Source of the DNA: G965218495 sp965218495
GTDB taxonomy: Bacteria; Bacteroidota; Rhodothermia; Rhodothermales; Bin80
DNA length: 64,000 bases
NCBI GenBank assembly: GCA_965218495.1
Contig: OZ244626.1
Span: 3,472,001 to 3,536,000, forward strand
Reading direction: 5' to 3'
Under the pieces are notes generated by a model, which was given only the letters and a program-made list of their open reading frames with translations, had not been told where the DNA came from and ran no database searches. The position numbers and the translations under genes were made by a program. This document shows positions 52,801-62,799 of this stretch, piece by piece (the first letter of the stretch is position 1; each line of letters opens with the position of its first letter).

Positions 52801-52998
52801 GCCCTGTGCGACCAAAGCTTTATTTTGGCATATGCAACCGTTGCGGCGCGCGTTTAGGCGGGCTCTCGGTAAATCGCGGCGCGGTGCTGGACTGCCGGGC
52901 TTCACCGCAGCGCATTACCTCTCGGAATCTGCTTGTATGGACATCGTATCTTGTCAAGCCGTTGGCACAGTACGACTGCCTGAACCGTAGCCTACCGT

Positions 52999-54441
52999 AT
53001 GCTCCCCACTCCTATTGAAGCCTGGCAGTCCTGCCTGGAGATCATTCAGGACAACATCAATGGCTCCAGCTTCCAGGCTTGGTTCGCTCCCATCAAGCCC
53101 GTTGATCTGGTGCAGAAGGATGAGGAGATACGTTTCACCGTCGAGCTGCCTAGCCGCTTCTTTTACGAGTGGCTCGAAGAGCACTACTACAAGCTGCTCA
53201 ACACGACTATCGCCAAGATCCTCGGTGCCGAAGCGCGGTTGTACTACAAGGTCATCATCGTTGAGCAGGAGGATAGCAGCGACAGTGATTCCATGCGGTT
53301 GCCGGCGCGTCCGTCCAGAGGCAGCGTACCCGGGTCTCGAGTGCGTACCGGGGCTGAGCCAGGCGTCGCAGCCCCATCACAGGCTGTGGCCGCTCCACCT
53401 TTGCCGACGGTGGACCCCAAGCTTAACAAGAATTACACCTTCGACAACTTCATCGAAGGGGACTGCAACCGGCTGGCTCGCAGTGCTGCACTGGCCATCG
53501 CGAAGAACCCGGGGGGAACCTCGTTTAACCCGTTTTTGATTTACGGGGGCGTAGGGCTCGGCAAAACCCACCTGATACAAGCCATCGGCAACGGCGTCTT
53601 GGCCAACGATGCCTCAAAGCGCATCCGTTTTTTGTCCAGTGAACGCTTCACGAATGACTTCGTGCACTCAATCCAGCAGAACGAGATCAGCCGCTTTTCC
53701 AAGTTCTACCGGAGCATCGATGTCCTGATCATCGATGACGTGCAGTTTTTTGGCGGCAAGGAAAAGACCCAGGAAGAGTTCTTCCACGTCTTCAACGAGC
53801 TGCACCAGATTGGAAAGCAGATTATCCTGTCCGCCGACAGGCCGCCGAGTGAGATCAAGGGGATAGAGGCACGACTGCTGTCCCGCTTCGGGTGGGGCCT
53901 TACCGCTGACCTGCAGGTGCCGGAGCTGGAGACGCGCCTGGCGATCTTGAATCGCAAGGCCGCTGATGAAGGGCTCGATCTGCCGCCGGATGTGATCGAC
54001 TATATGGCACGCAACGTCAAGAGCAACATTCGCGAACTCGAAGGGGCGTTGGTGCGCCTTATGGCATTATCGACGCTGCAGACCGATGAAGTCGACATGG
54101 CCATGGCCAAGACCGCACTCAAGGACCTTATCCATTACCGGCCAGCGAGCCTGTCCATTGACCGTATCCAGCAGATCGTCTGCGAATACTTTGACATGGA
54201 TCAAGACCTGGTGCGTGCCAAGACGCGCAAGCGCGAAGTTGTGCAGCCAAGGCAGATTGCCATGTTCTTTTGCAAGGAACTCACGCAGAATTCCTTGAAG
54301 ACTATCGGTTTACAGTTCGGTGGACGCGATCATTCGACGGTGATCTACGCGAATCGGAGCGTAAGCAATCAGATGGAAACAAATCCGCAGTACCGCGAGA
54401 TGGTGGATCAGATCCGCCAGTGCTTGATCGACAGCACGTGA
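52999..54441 (+). CDS. dnaA: Chromosomal replication initiator DnaA
   Basis: 480 residues: domain I (LEIIQDNINGSSFQAWFAPI) of the Bacteroidota style, a linker (about 85-145), AAA+ ATPase with Walker A GGVGLGKT (183-190) and Walker B LIIDDVQFF (D246/D247), and the C-terminal DNA-binding signature FGGRDHSTV (440-448). It is the first gene after the putative origin and is followed by dnaN. Confidence 0.97.
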   Translation: MLPTPIEAWQSCLEIIQDNINGSSFQAWFAPIKPVDLVQKDEEIRFTVELPSRFFYEWLEEHYYKLLNTTIAKILGAEARLYYKVIIVEQEDSSDSDSMRLPARPSRGSVPGSRVRTGAEPGVAAPSQAVAAPPLPTVDPKLNKNYTFDNFIEGDCNRLARSAALAIAKNPGGTSFNPFLIYGGVGLGKTHLIQAIGNGVLANDASKRIRFLSSERFTNDFVHSIQQNEISRFSKFYRSIDVLIIDDVQFFGGKEKTQEEFFHVFNELHQIGKQIILSADRPPSEIKGIEARLLSRFGWGLTADLQVPELETRLAILNRKAADEGLDLPPDVIDYMARNVKSNIRELEGALVRLMALSTLQTDEVDMAMAKTALKDLIHYRPASLSIDRIQQIVCEYFDMDQDLVRAKTRKREVVQPRQIAMFFCKELTQNSLKTIGLQFGGRDHSTVIYANRSVSNQMETNPQYREMVDQIRQCLIDST

Positions 54442-54534
54442 CGCAGCTCGTGGCCGAAGCCTCGCGCGGTCGCCGCTGACGTGTCAGCAAGCCTTGTTTT
54501 TGCTTAAGTTTGATTTGAACACCTGTGCGGACTC

Positions 54535-55686
54535 ATGAAATTCTCAACCAACAGTAAGGTACTTGCCAAGGCGCTCGACAGCGTGTCCACTGCGCTGCCG
54601 CTGAAGACCACGATGCCGATACTGAATTGCATCCTGTTCGAGCGGGACGCGCGCGGCCAACTCTGTCTTACGGCGTCTGACCTGGACAACACCATAATCG
54701 AGCGGGTGCCGGTTCAGTTCCACGACGCAGCAGGCGGCCCGCCCATCCGCATCGCCGCCCCGTCGGCGTACCTCCTGCAGACGGTGAGGAACCTGGGCGA
54801 TGTGCCGGTTGAGTTCGAGTTTATGCCGCACTTTTCGCTTACAATCAAGACCGATCAGGGTAAATACACCATGTCCGGGCATGATGGGGGAGACTTCCCG
54901 GCGGCGCCTAAGCTGGAGGCTGAGCAGCATCAGTTCGAAATTTCCCGGGAGCTACTCGCAAAGGCGGTGGAAAAAGCCAGCTTCGCCGTAGCTAAGCAGA
55001 AGGCCCGCAATGCGATGTCGGGGATCCTGTTTCAACTCGAAGAAGACCACCTCAGGATCGTTGCCACCGACAGCCTTCGGCTGGTAATGTTCAAGTGCCT
55101 GGCGGTGCGGTGTTCTGAACCACTAAAGGCGGTTGTCCCCGCCACCGCACTAAAGGGGATCAGCCGGCTGTCGGGAGTGGACTCCTGCAAGGTGACCGTG
55201 GACAAGAAGCACACTTCGTTTGACTTTGGCACCTCAACCCTTATCGCGCGCATCATTGACGCACCGTTTCCCAGCTACGAGCGAGTCATCCCGAAGAACA
55301 ACGACCGGACGCTCCGCGTCGATCGTGAGTTGTTTTGGGCATCCGCGCGCCGCATATCGCTCTTTGCAGGTTCCAACGCAAAACAGGTCCGGCTTGACAT
55401 CCAGAACGACTCCCTGAAGATCAGCGCCGAGGACATCGAGCGTGCCCACTCCGCCTTTGAAACGATCCCATGCGAATTCAGCGACATCGCGGACGGGTCC
55501 GGCACGTTGACTATGGCCTACAGTTCCGCATATCTCCTAGGTGTACTCCAGCACCTCGAAAGTCAAGAGGTCATCTTTGAGGTGGGCGACCCCAACCGGG
55601 CCGGCACCGTACGACCGGCGATCAACGAGCCAGGCGTTGTGCTCATGATGTTGCTCATGCCCGTCATGCTGAGCACGTACGTCTGA
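54535..55686 (+). CDS. dnaN: DNA polymerase III beta sliding clamp
   Basis: 383 residues with the three-fold clamp layout. MKFSTNSKVLAKALDSVSTA and LPLKTTMPILNCILFE are at the N-terminus, FAVAKQKARNAMSGILF in the second domain, and the C-terminus ends VLMMLLMPVMLSTYV (peptide-binding pocket region). It lies 93 bp after dnaA. Confidence 0.96.
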   Translation: MKFSTNSKVLAKALDSVSTALPLKTTMPILNCILFERDARGQLCLTASDLDNTIIERVPVQFHDAAGGPPIRIAAPSAYLLQTVRNLGDVPVEFEFMPHFSLTIKTDQGKYTMSGHDGGDFPAAPKLEAEQHQFEISRELLAKAVEKASFAVAKQKARNAMSGILFQLEEDHLRIVATDSLRLVMFKCLAVRCSEPLKAVVPATALKGISRLSGVDSCKVTVDKKHTSFDFGTSTLIARIIDAPFPSYERVIPKNNDRTLRVDRELFWASARRISLFAGSNAKQVRLDIQNDSLKISAEDIERAHSAFETIPCEFSDIADGSGTLTMAYSSAYLLGVLQHLESQEVIFEVGDPNRAGTVRPAINEPGVVLMMLLMPVMLSTYV

Positions 55687-55775
55687 TCAAGATCGGGTAA
55701 AGATTCTGTCTGCACGCGAACTTTCCACCACTGGGGGGTGTTTTATTGTGCTACCCACGGATCCGCGTGCAGATT

Positions 55776-56219
55776 ATGGACATTCGGAGCTTTAAAACCA
55801 GGAGTGCCCGGGCAGCCGACATCAAGCGTGCCTGGTATGTTATTGATGCGCAGCAAAAGGTCGTAGGTCGCCTGGCGTCGCAGGTCGCAACCATTTTGCG
55901 CGGCAAGCACAAGCCGCAGTTTACGCCCCACGTTGACACGGGTGACTTCGTCATCATCGTCAACGCGGAGCGAGTGCGTTTTACAGGCAACAAGGAGAAC
56001 GACAAGCGCTATTACCGCTACAGCGGTTACCCGGGCGGGCTACACTCGCGCACGGCTAAGGAGATGCGTCGGCGCCGCCCTGAGCACCTGGTGCGGCACG
56101 CCGTCAAAGGTATGTTGCCCAAGGGCCCCCTGGGGCGGCAAATGCTAAAGAAACTCAAAGTGTATACGGGCAATAGCCACCCGCACCAAGCACAGCAGCC
56201 GCAGGTTCTCGAATTATAG
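55776..56219 (+). CDS. rplM: 50S ribosomal protein L13
   Basis: 147 residues from MDIRSFKTRSARAADIKRAW; ten extra upstream codons are open. WYVIDAQQKVVGRLASQVA and the GMLPKGPLGRQMLKKLKVY signature are present. First gene of rplM-rpsI-rpsB-tsf-pyrH-frr. Confidence 0.96.
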   Translation: MDIRSFKTRSARAADIKRAWYVIDAQQKVVGRLASQVATILRGKHKPQFTPHVDTGDFVIIVNAERVRFTGNKENDKRYYRYSGYPGGLHSRTAKEMRRRRPEHLVRHAVKGMLPKGPLGRQMLKKLKVYTGNSHPHQAQQPQVLEL

Positions 56220-56225
56220 CAGATT

Positions 56226-56621
56226 ATGGCCACCGTCACGCAGTACGGCGCCGTTGGACGGCGCAAAACCTCTACCGCCCGCGTGTATTTGCGCCCAGGC
56301 AAGGGCGCAATTCTGATCAACCGGCGCCCGTTGGAGCAGTACTTCTCCACGGAGGTGCGGCGGCGCACACTCCTGTCGCCCTTTACGGTCACCGGCACGC
56401 TGGGCAGCTACGACCTAGTGGTGAATGTACATGGTGGCGGCCTCACCGGGCAGGCCGAGGCAATCCGCCTAGGCATTGCGCGTACGCTTCTCAAGGTGGA
56501 TGGGGAGTTTCGCAAGCCGCTGCGCAACGCAGGCCTCCTGACTCGCGACCCGCGCATGGTGGAGCGCAAGAAGTATGGGCGTCCCAAGGCACGTAAACGA
56601 TTCCAATTCTCCAAACGTTAG
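56226..56621 (+). CDS. rpsI: 30S ribosomal protein S9
   Basis: 131 residues; GAVGRRKTSTARVYLRPGKG at the N-terminus, GGGLTGQAEAIRLGIAR, and the universal basic tail ending FSKR that reaches the P site. It lies six bases after rplM. Confidence 0.96.
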   Translation: MATVTQYGAVGRRKTSTARVYLRPGKGAILINRRPLEQYFSTEVRRRTLLSPFTVTGTLGSYDLVVNVHGGGLTGQAEAIRLGIARTLLKVDGEFRKPLRNAGLLTRDPRMVERKKYGRPKARKRFQFSKR

Positions 56622-56709
56622 CTTTTTAACCCCGCATACTATCCGATGCCTGGCAGGGTGACCGCAAGGTTTTGCCTGTGCACGTGACGATAGTAGAGGC
56701 TCAACCCAA

Positions 56710-57564
56710 ATGCCATCCATGGAAGAAAAAACCTCCGCTAAGCCGGAGCGCAAGTTTCGCGTTCAGATCGATGAGTTGCTGCGTGCAGGTACGCACTTTG
56801 GGCACCTTTCCAGCCGCTGGAATCCAAAGATGCGCCCCTACATCTTTATGGAGCGCAACAAGATCCATATCATCGATCTGGTCCAGACGCGAGCGTTGCT
56901 TGAAAAAGCCGCCGATGCCGCAGCACGCCTGGCCAAGCAGGGCAAAGCCGTCCTTTTCGTCGGCACCAAGAAGCAATCCAAGGGCGCGGTGCGCGAGTGC
57001 GCCCTGCGGTGCGACTCCCCGTATGTGGTTGAGCGGTGGCTGGGCGGTACGCTGACGAATTTCCAGACGATCCGCAAGAGCATCCGGCGTATGGAAGATC
57101 TCGGGAAGATGGAGCAGGACGGCACGCTGGATCAGCTTAAGAAGAAGGAGCGCCTTATGAAGGGACGCGAGCGGGCAAAACTTGAGCGCAACCTTAGCGG
57201 CATTGCCACTATGTCGCGCATGCCCGGGGCACTGTTTATCGTCGACATCCGCCGGGAGCATATTGCGGTGGCTGAAGCGCGTAAGCTCGGAATTCCGATT
57301 ATCGCGATGGTCGACAGCAACTCTGACCCTGACCTGGTCAATCATGTGATTCCGTGCAACGACGACGCACACGCGTCCATAGCGCTTATTACGTCAACGA
57401 TTGCAAGTGCGGTGAGCGAGGGCAAAAAGCAGCACGAGATCGAGGTCAAGACGCGCAGGATGGAAAAAGAGAAGCGCACAAGGGACCAGCGCACAGAAAC
57501 GAAGCCCGACGCCAAGCCAGAACGCAAATCGCGCCGTGAGCGCAAAAGAGTTGCGGCGTCCTAA
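56710..57564 (+). CDS. rpsB: 30S ribosomal protein S2
   Basis: 284 residues. FRVQIDELLRAGTHFGHLSS, RWNPKMRPYIF, FVGTKKQSK, YVVERWLGGTLTNF and IAMVDSNSDPDLVNHVIPCN are diagnostic. A highly charged C-terminal tail of about 40 residues extends beyond the E. coli length. Confidence 0.96.
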   Translation: MPSMEEKTSAKPERKFRVQIDELLRAGTHFGHLSSRWNPKMRPYIFMERNKIHIIDLVQTRALLEKAADAAARLAKQGKAVLFVGTKKQSKGAVRECALRCDSPYVVERWLGGTLTNFQTIRKSIRRMEDLGKMEQDGTLDQLKKKERLMKGRERAKLERNLSGIATMSRMPGALFIVDIRREHIAVAEARKLGIPIIAMVDSNSDPDLVNHVIPCNDDAHASIALITSTIASAVSEGKKQHEIEVKTRRMEKEKRTRDQRTETKPDAKPERKSRRERKRVAAS

Positions 57565-57575
57565 TACTGAGAGTT

Positions 57576-58406
57576 ATGGCGATTTCTGCTAAAGAGGTGA
57601 AGAGGCTCCGGGGCATGACCGGAGCCGGTATGATGGACTGCAAACGTGCGCTCACCGAAACCGGGGGCGACTTTGAGGCCGCTATTGACTTGCTCCGCAA
57701 GCAAGGTCAGAAGATAGCCGCCAAGCGCGCGGAGAAGGAGGCCCTTCAGGGCTTGGTCGTGACCAAGATCAGCGGGAACGGCCGTATGGGCATCATGGTG
57801 GAAATTAACTGCGAGACCGACTTTGTAGCCCGCAATAATGAATTTGCCGCCTTTGCGGATGCCGTGGCACACCTGATTTTGGAGTCCAGGCCGTCCGATC
57901 TTGATGCAGTCATGGCACTAGAGTACGCGGCAGGCCTCACTGTGGCACAGGGCCTGACAGAGCTCACTGGCAAGATCGGCGAAAAGATGGGCATCCGCCG
58001 TTTCACGGTCCTGGAGAGTCAGGCCGGCTATGTGGTAGCCTATGTCCATCCGGGCGCGCGCCTTGGGGTGCTGGTAGAGCTTGCCGGCAATGGCCAGGAA
58101 CAGAAGACGGGCCGCGATGTGGCCATGCAGGTGGCTGCACTTAACCCCGTAGCTGCTTTCCGCTCGGATGTGCCCCAGGAGGTACAGGAGAAGGAGATGG
58201 AAATCGCCCGGGAATCGGCTCGCAACGAGGGCAAGCCGGAGAGAATCCTGGATCGTATCGCCCAAGGCAAACTTGAGCGGTATTTCAAGGACAACGTCCT
58301 GGTGGAGCAGCCATTTGTCAAGGATGCCTCCCTCCGCGTACGTGACATCTTGACGCAGGCGGGGGTCGAGCTGCACAAGTTTGTCCGCTACCAGCTCGGA
58401 GGATAG
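57576..58406 (+). CDS. tsf: Elongation factor Ts
   Basis: 276 residues; the UBA-like N-terminus (VKRLRGMTGAGMMDCKRALT), the VEINCETDFVARNNEF signature and the C-terminal LVEQPFVKD. Guanine-nucleotide exchange factor for EF-Tu. It lies 11 bases after rpsB. Confidence 0.96.
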   Translation: MAISAKEVKRLRGMTGAGMMDCKRALTETGGDFEAAIDLLRKQGQKIAAKRAEKEALQGLVVTKISGNGRMGIMVEINCETDFVARNNEFAAFADAVAHLILESRPSDLDAVMALEYAAGLTVAQGLTELTGKIGEKMGIRRFTVLESQAGYVVAYVHPGARLGVLVELAGNGQEQKTGRDVAMQVAALNPVAAFRSDVPQEVQEKEMEIARESARNEGKPERILDRIAQGKLERYFKDNVLVEQPFVKDASLRVRDILTQAGVELHKFVRYQLGG

Positions 58407-58442
58407 CCCGAAAGTACCGGGCAGCCCAGAAACGCCATCCCA

Positions 58443-59174
58443 TTGGAACCAAAGCCCGGTCCTGCCTACCGCCGCATTCTGGTAAAGCTTAGCGGTGCGG
58501 CCTTACTGGGCCGGCAGTCCTTCGGAATCGACAAGGAAGTCCTGCAGCGCTACGCGCGGGAGATTTCCAGCGTGGTCTCGGCAGGGGTTGAAGTAGCATT
58601 GGTCATCGGTGGCGGCAACATTTACCGCGGCGTCCGCGAGGCTTCTGCGGACATGACCCGCGCCATGAGCGACTATATGGGCATGCTCTCGACGATGATC
58701 AATGCCATGGCGCTCCAAGATGCGTTGGAGCAGCGCGGCTTGCAGACGCGGCTGCTCTCCAGCATCGTCATGGAGCAGATTGCGGAGCCGTTTATTCGCC
58801 GCCGAGCACTCCGACATCTGGAAAAAGGCCGGGTCGTCATTTTTGGAAGCGGCACAGGCAGTCCGTACTTTACTACGGACACAGCAGCCGCCCTCAGGGC
58901 GCTCGAAATTGATGCGGAGGTCCTCATCAAGGGTACCCGCGTAAACGGGATTTTTTCTGCGGATCCTGAGATAGACATCGATGCCGAGCATTACGAGCAC
59001 ATCTCGGGAGAAGAGGTTATTCGAAGAGGCTTGCGTGTAATGGACATGACGGCATTTACACTTTGCGAGGAGTCTAAGCTGCCGATCATCGTTTTTGACG
59101 TAAACACTGGCGGTAGCCTGCTTCGCATTGTGCAGGGAGAGCACGTAGGCACGCTGGTGCACTGGGAAACCTAG
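58443..59174 (+). CDS. pyrH: UMP kinase
   Basis: 243 residues with a TTG start (MEPKPGPAYRRILVKLSG). GGGNIYRG, MLSTMINAMALQ, FGSGTGSPYFTTDTAAALRA and GTRVNGIFSADPE are typical. One oddity: the normally near-invariant KLSGEAL motif reads KLSGAALLG here. It makes UDP from UMP. Confidence 0.94.
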   Translation: MEPKPGPAYRRILVKLSGAALLGRQSFGIDKEVLQRYAREISSVVSAGVEVALVIGGGNIYRGVREASADMTRAMSDYMGMLSTMINAMALQDALEQRGLQTRLLSSIVMEQIAEPFIRRRALRHLEKGRVVIFGSGTGSPYFTTDTAAALRALEIDAEVLIKGTRVNGIFSADPEIDIDAEHYEHISGEEVIRRGLRVMDMTAFTLCEESKLPIIVFDVNTGGSLLRIVQGEHVGTLVHWET

Positions 59175-59192
59175 GGCTCTGGAGGTACTTCC

Positions 59193-59762
59193 ATGCTTGA
59201 CGAGATGCTGGAATTGATCCTGGAGGATGCCCGGGACCGGATGGACCGGACCATTAGGGACCTCAAGGCCAAGCTGCAGGGCATTCGAGCGGGCCGCGCG
59301 TCACCACTAATGCTGGCCGACGTGAAGGTACACGCGTACGACCGGGTGATGCCGCTGAGTCACTTGGCCTCGGTTACCGCACCGCAGGCCGACCTGCTTG
59401 TCGTCCAGCCGTGGGACCGCGCAACCTTGCGGCTGGTGGAAAAGGCCATCTTGAGCTGCAACCTGGGTTTGAACCCGTCCAATGACGGGGCGCTTATCCG
59501 CGTACCGGTCCCGCCGCTGACCGAAGAGCGCAGGCGGGTACTCGTGAAGAGCGCGCGCCGCTTGGGAGAGGAGGCGAAGATCGCCATCCGCAACATCAGG
59601 CGCCATGCCCGGGACGACGTCAAATCGACGCAGGAAGAGGAAAAGCTGTCGGAAGACATGCGCTATATGGCGGACGATCGCCTGCAAGACGAGACCAATA
59701 GTTACGTAAAAAAGATTGACGGCGTTCTCCGCTTGAAGGAGGATGCGATTATGGCAATTTAG
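59193..59762 (+). CDS. frr: Ribosome recycling factor
   Basis: 189 residues; KLQGIRAGRASPLMLADVKV, LVVQPWD, GLNPSNDGALIRVPVPPLTE, and EERRRVLVKSARRLGEEAKI are family blocks. A GGAGGT precedes the start (59181-59186), one of the few clear Shine-Dalgarno sequences in the window. The stop lies only two bases before tRNA-Ser. Confidence 0.95.
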   Translation: MLDEMLELILEDARDRMDRTIRDLKAKLQGIRAGRASPLMLADVKVHAYDRVMPLSHLASVTAPQADLLVVQPWDRATLRLVEKAILSCNLGLNPSNDGALIRVPVPPLTEERRRVLVKSARRLGEEAKIAIRNIRRHARDDVKSTQEEEKLSEDMRYMADDRLQDETNSYVKKIDGVLRLKEDAIMAI

Positions 59763-59764
59763 CC

Positions 59765-59852
59765 GGAGAGGTGCCGGAGAGGCCGAACGGGCTCGCCTGG
59801 AAAGCGAGTGTACCCTGAGCGGGTACCGAGGGTTCGAATCCCTCCCTCTCCG
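59765..59852 (+). tRNA. tRNA-Ser (GGA anticodon)
   Basis: An 88-nt class II tRNA: acceptor GGAGAGG/CCTCTCC, anticodon stem TCGCC... with loop reading TGGAA (GGA), a long variable arm (TGTACCCTGAGCGGGTACC) and T arm GAGGGTTCGAATCCCTC. Discriminator G; no encoded CCA. It is very close to the frr stop, so it may be processed from the operon transcript. Confidence 0.95.
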
Positions 59853-60215
59853 CTTACGCGTGGCGTCACTGCACGGCAAGGCAACAACTTTCTGTTGCTC
59901 CGCCATGCGCGGTGGATCGAGGTGGCCTGTCATGCGCGCTACCGAATGGGCCAGGTCATCCCGCTTGAAGCTACCTAACAGCCTGCGCCGCAGAAGATCG
60001 CTGGGACCCCTGCTACCCTACCCACTCGACTCGGTTACCAATTCCAGGTGCGCGAATTCATCGGAATACGCGCTATGCCCGTCACTGGACAAGGCATGTT
60101 CCACGGTTCGGCACTCGACTGGATTGTTTGCCCATAGTTCCGGTAAACGCATAGGCAAGGCCTGCACTCTTCATCGTTCTTACACTCGATGTCAATGGAC
60201 TGATGCATGGTGACT
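59853..60215. other. Gap between tRNA-Ser and the molybdoenzyme pseudogene
   Basis: No recognisable gene. Short frames only; no clear repeat. Confidence 0.5.
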
Positions 60216-62450
60216 CTATCCCCCTGCTCCTTCCACGTGCGCGTCAATCTGAGGCGCAAACGGTTGGTCGTAAATCCGCTTTCCAGTCGCCCTATACAAC
60301 GCGTTGGCAAGGGCTCCGAATACCGGTGGGAATGCAGGTTCGCCCAACCCCGTTGGATCTGTCTCATTCTTTACAAAATGAACATCTATGGCCTTCGGCG
60401 CCTCGCTTTGACGAATAAGGCGGTACGTATCAAAGTTGTTCTTTTCAGGAACACCTTCCTTGAAGGTCATAGAGCCGAACATGGCGTTGCCTATGCCGTC
60501 AACAACGGCACCTTCAACCAGGTTGGTAGCGGCGTCAGGACTAACAACGATGCCACAGTCAAGGGCGCTGCAGACCCTCTGAATCAGCGGCTTCCCTTCT
60601 TCGACAACCATGTCGAGCACATGCGCCGCGTAGGAGTTGTGGCAATAGTAGGCGGCAACGCCGCGGTGGACACCTGACTGATCTTCGCCCCAGCCCGATC
60701 TCTCCCGAACCAATTCCAGCACTTCTGCATAGCGAACGGCGTAGTAGTCGTTGCGCTCTCCGACAGGATTGGTTCTGGCACGTTCCAAGAGTGCAAGACG
60801 AAACTCGATGGGATCCTTTCCCGCGGCCTCAGCCACTTCGTCGAGAAAGGACTGTTCAGCTCCAGCGATAAAGTTGGACCTGGGTGCTCTAAAGGACCCA
60901 ATGGTAATATTCGAGGCAATTGTCCAATCCTCTGCGAGGTAATTATCTACTGCGCCGGCCGGAAAGCGGTTAGTGTATAACGGACTTTCCGGGATACCCC
61001 CGGCCCGGACATGGATTGCAGTGAGGATGTTATCGGCATCCAGGGCAGCCCTGTATGTGGCGCTATAGGTCGAGCGGTAGATACCCGCTGTCATGTCATC
61101 TTCGCGGGTATAAATGAGTTTTACAGGCGCATTTGTTCTCTGAGAGATAAGCGCGGCCTCGATTAGCCAGTGGGCGTAAGATCGCCGTCCGTATCCTCCC
61201 CCCAGTCGCGCCATCTGTATGTCAATCTTTTCCAGTGGCAATCCAAGTCGAGCCGACAAGGCTTGTGCCGTGTATTCCGGCTTTTGCAGCGGCCCGACCA
61301 ACTCTGCCTTCTCTGCTGTCACGTGTGCAAAGAAGTTCATTGGCTCCATGCAGTTATGGGCAAGGAAGGGCGCAGTGTAAGTGCGTTCAATGATCTTCGC
61401 GGCCTTCTTGAATGCCGCCTCCGGGTCACCGTCCCTACGTGCAATTCTTACCTGCCTTGTCGCCATTGCAGCAACGTGGTCCGTAGTGTTTTCTAGGCCT
61501 GCCGGAATACGAACGGTCTGAGTGCTGCCAAAACGCCTTCTCGTTTCTGTGGAATCGGCGATGGGCTCCCACTGGATGTCCAGCGCCTTTTTTGCTTTCA
61601 TCACTTCCCAGGTTGAGTTTCCCACAACAGCCACCAGGTCCGGGAATGTGCATGTATCGAAGAACTGCTTTTCATAGTCCTCATGAAGCGTTTTAATAGT
61701 TAAAACGTCCTTTATGCCCGGCATTGCCAGTGCCGAGGAGCCGTCAACCGACTTCAGTTTCATCCCAAATGCCGGGGGATGGGTGATCATTGCGATTAGC
61801 ATCCCGTCGCGCTGAATGTCCAGCCCAAACAGTGGCTGGCCGGTCACAATCTTGAACCCATCCACATTCCTTCTTGATGTGCCAATTATCCTGAAGTCCT
61901 TTATGTCTTTCAGCTGAACTTCCTCTGGAACCGGGATTTCGGCGGCGGCTGAGGCCATTTCGCCGTAGCTTGCTGATCTGCCGGTGCGCTTGTGGTGCAA
62001 AATGCCGGCTGCAGTTGTGATCTCGTCTATCGGTACCTGCCAAGCCTTGGCCGTCGCCTCCTGGAGCATTCTCCTAGCCACAGCTCCGGCCATTCGGAGA
62101 CTCCGCCACCCGCGTCTTATGGCCTGACTACCGCCAATAAACTGGCGCGTATAACTATCCGTGTCTAAAGGCGCCTGTTTTACAACAACGCTCTTCCAAT
62201 CCACATCGAGTTCCTCCGCCACGATCATTGGCATGGAGGTCTTTACATTCTGCCTCCTTCCGGATTAGGTGACATTATGGTGACTTTGCCGTCTACTCCG
62301 ATCTTAACAAAGGCGTTGATGTCGAACTCTTCCTCCGGCTTTCTGACAGGTTGCCCGGCTGCCGGCTAGCCAGTTGAATCCAAGTAGCATCCCGCCCCCT
62401 GTTAGCGCGGAGGCTTTTATGAAGGATCGTCTGTTGAGTGTCGTCTTAAC
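60216..62450 (-). pseudogene. IorB-type molybdopterin-binding oxidoreductase large subunit, frameshifted
   Basis: The long frame (672 codons, 62234-60216) is a xanthine-dehydrogenase/aldehyde-oxidase family large subunit like isoquinoline 1-oxidoreductase beta: SMPMIVAEELDVDWKSVVV, FGLDIQRDGMLIAMITHPP, HNCMEPMNF, RLGGGYGRR, and DETDPTGLGEP-like text near the end (NETDPTGLGEPAFPP). Upstream, a Tat signal (NRRSFIKASALTGGGMLLGF) and the missing N-terminal segment (EFDINAFVKIGVDGKVTIMS, then PNPEGG) lie in other frames, so two frameshifts separate the export signal from the body. No small iron-sulfur subunit (IorA) is beside it. The frameshifts could be sequencing errors, but the neighbourhood is full of remnants. 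Confidence 0.85.
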
Positions 62451-62521
62451 TGTAGCCACGAGAACTATCGTTTTGAAGCGTATCTCAATCGTTGAACCGA
62501 ATTCCAACGCGTTTAAGATAG

Positions 62522-62790
62522 TGCATTGCCAAGGTTGAAGATATCTGTGGGACCCTTCGGGCAGGCTGTCGTCGCGCCTGCTGCGGCCGTCGGTGGTATG
62601 GCCCCAGCCACGTATTTGCAGACCTCGGCCAGGGTTCGGTATCGCAACGTCTGGTGCGAACGGTGATGGTTCCAGAGAGAGTGAACACGAAGTGCGCAAG
62701 CAGTCGCTGCCGCGCCGCGGGCAGGGTCGCGTACTCGTGAAGATATACCTCCTCGCTACGCGCGTCAGGTTCAGGACGGGCACACGGCGG
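62522..62790 (-). pseudogene. IS3-type integrase-core transposase remnant
   Basis: Two overlapping frames together give the C-terminal end of an rve-type transposase: SEEVYLHEYATLPAARQRLL then, after a one-base shift, LWNHHRSHQTLRYRTLAEVC. This pattern (E-V-Y, then R-P/S-H-x-x-L) is typical of IS3-family OrfB ends. It is truncated on the 5' side, with no IS ends recognised. Confidence 0.7.
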
Positions 62791-62799
62791 AAAAAGAGT

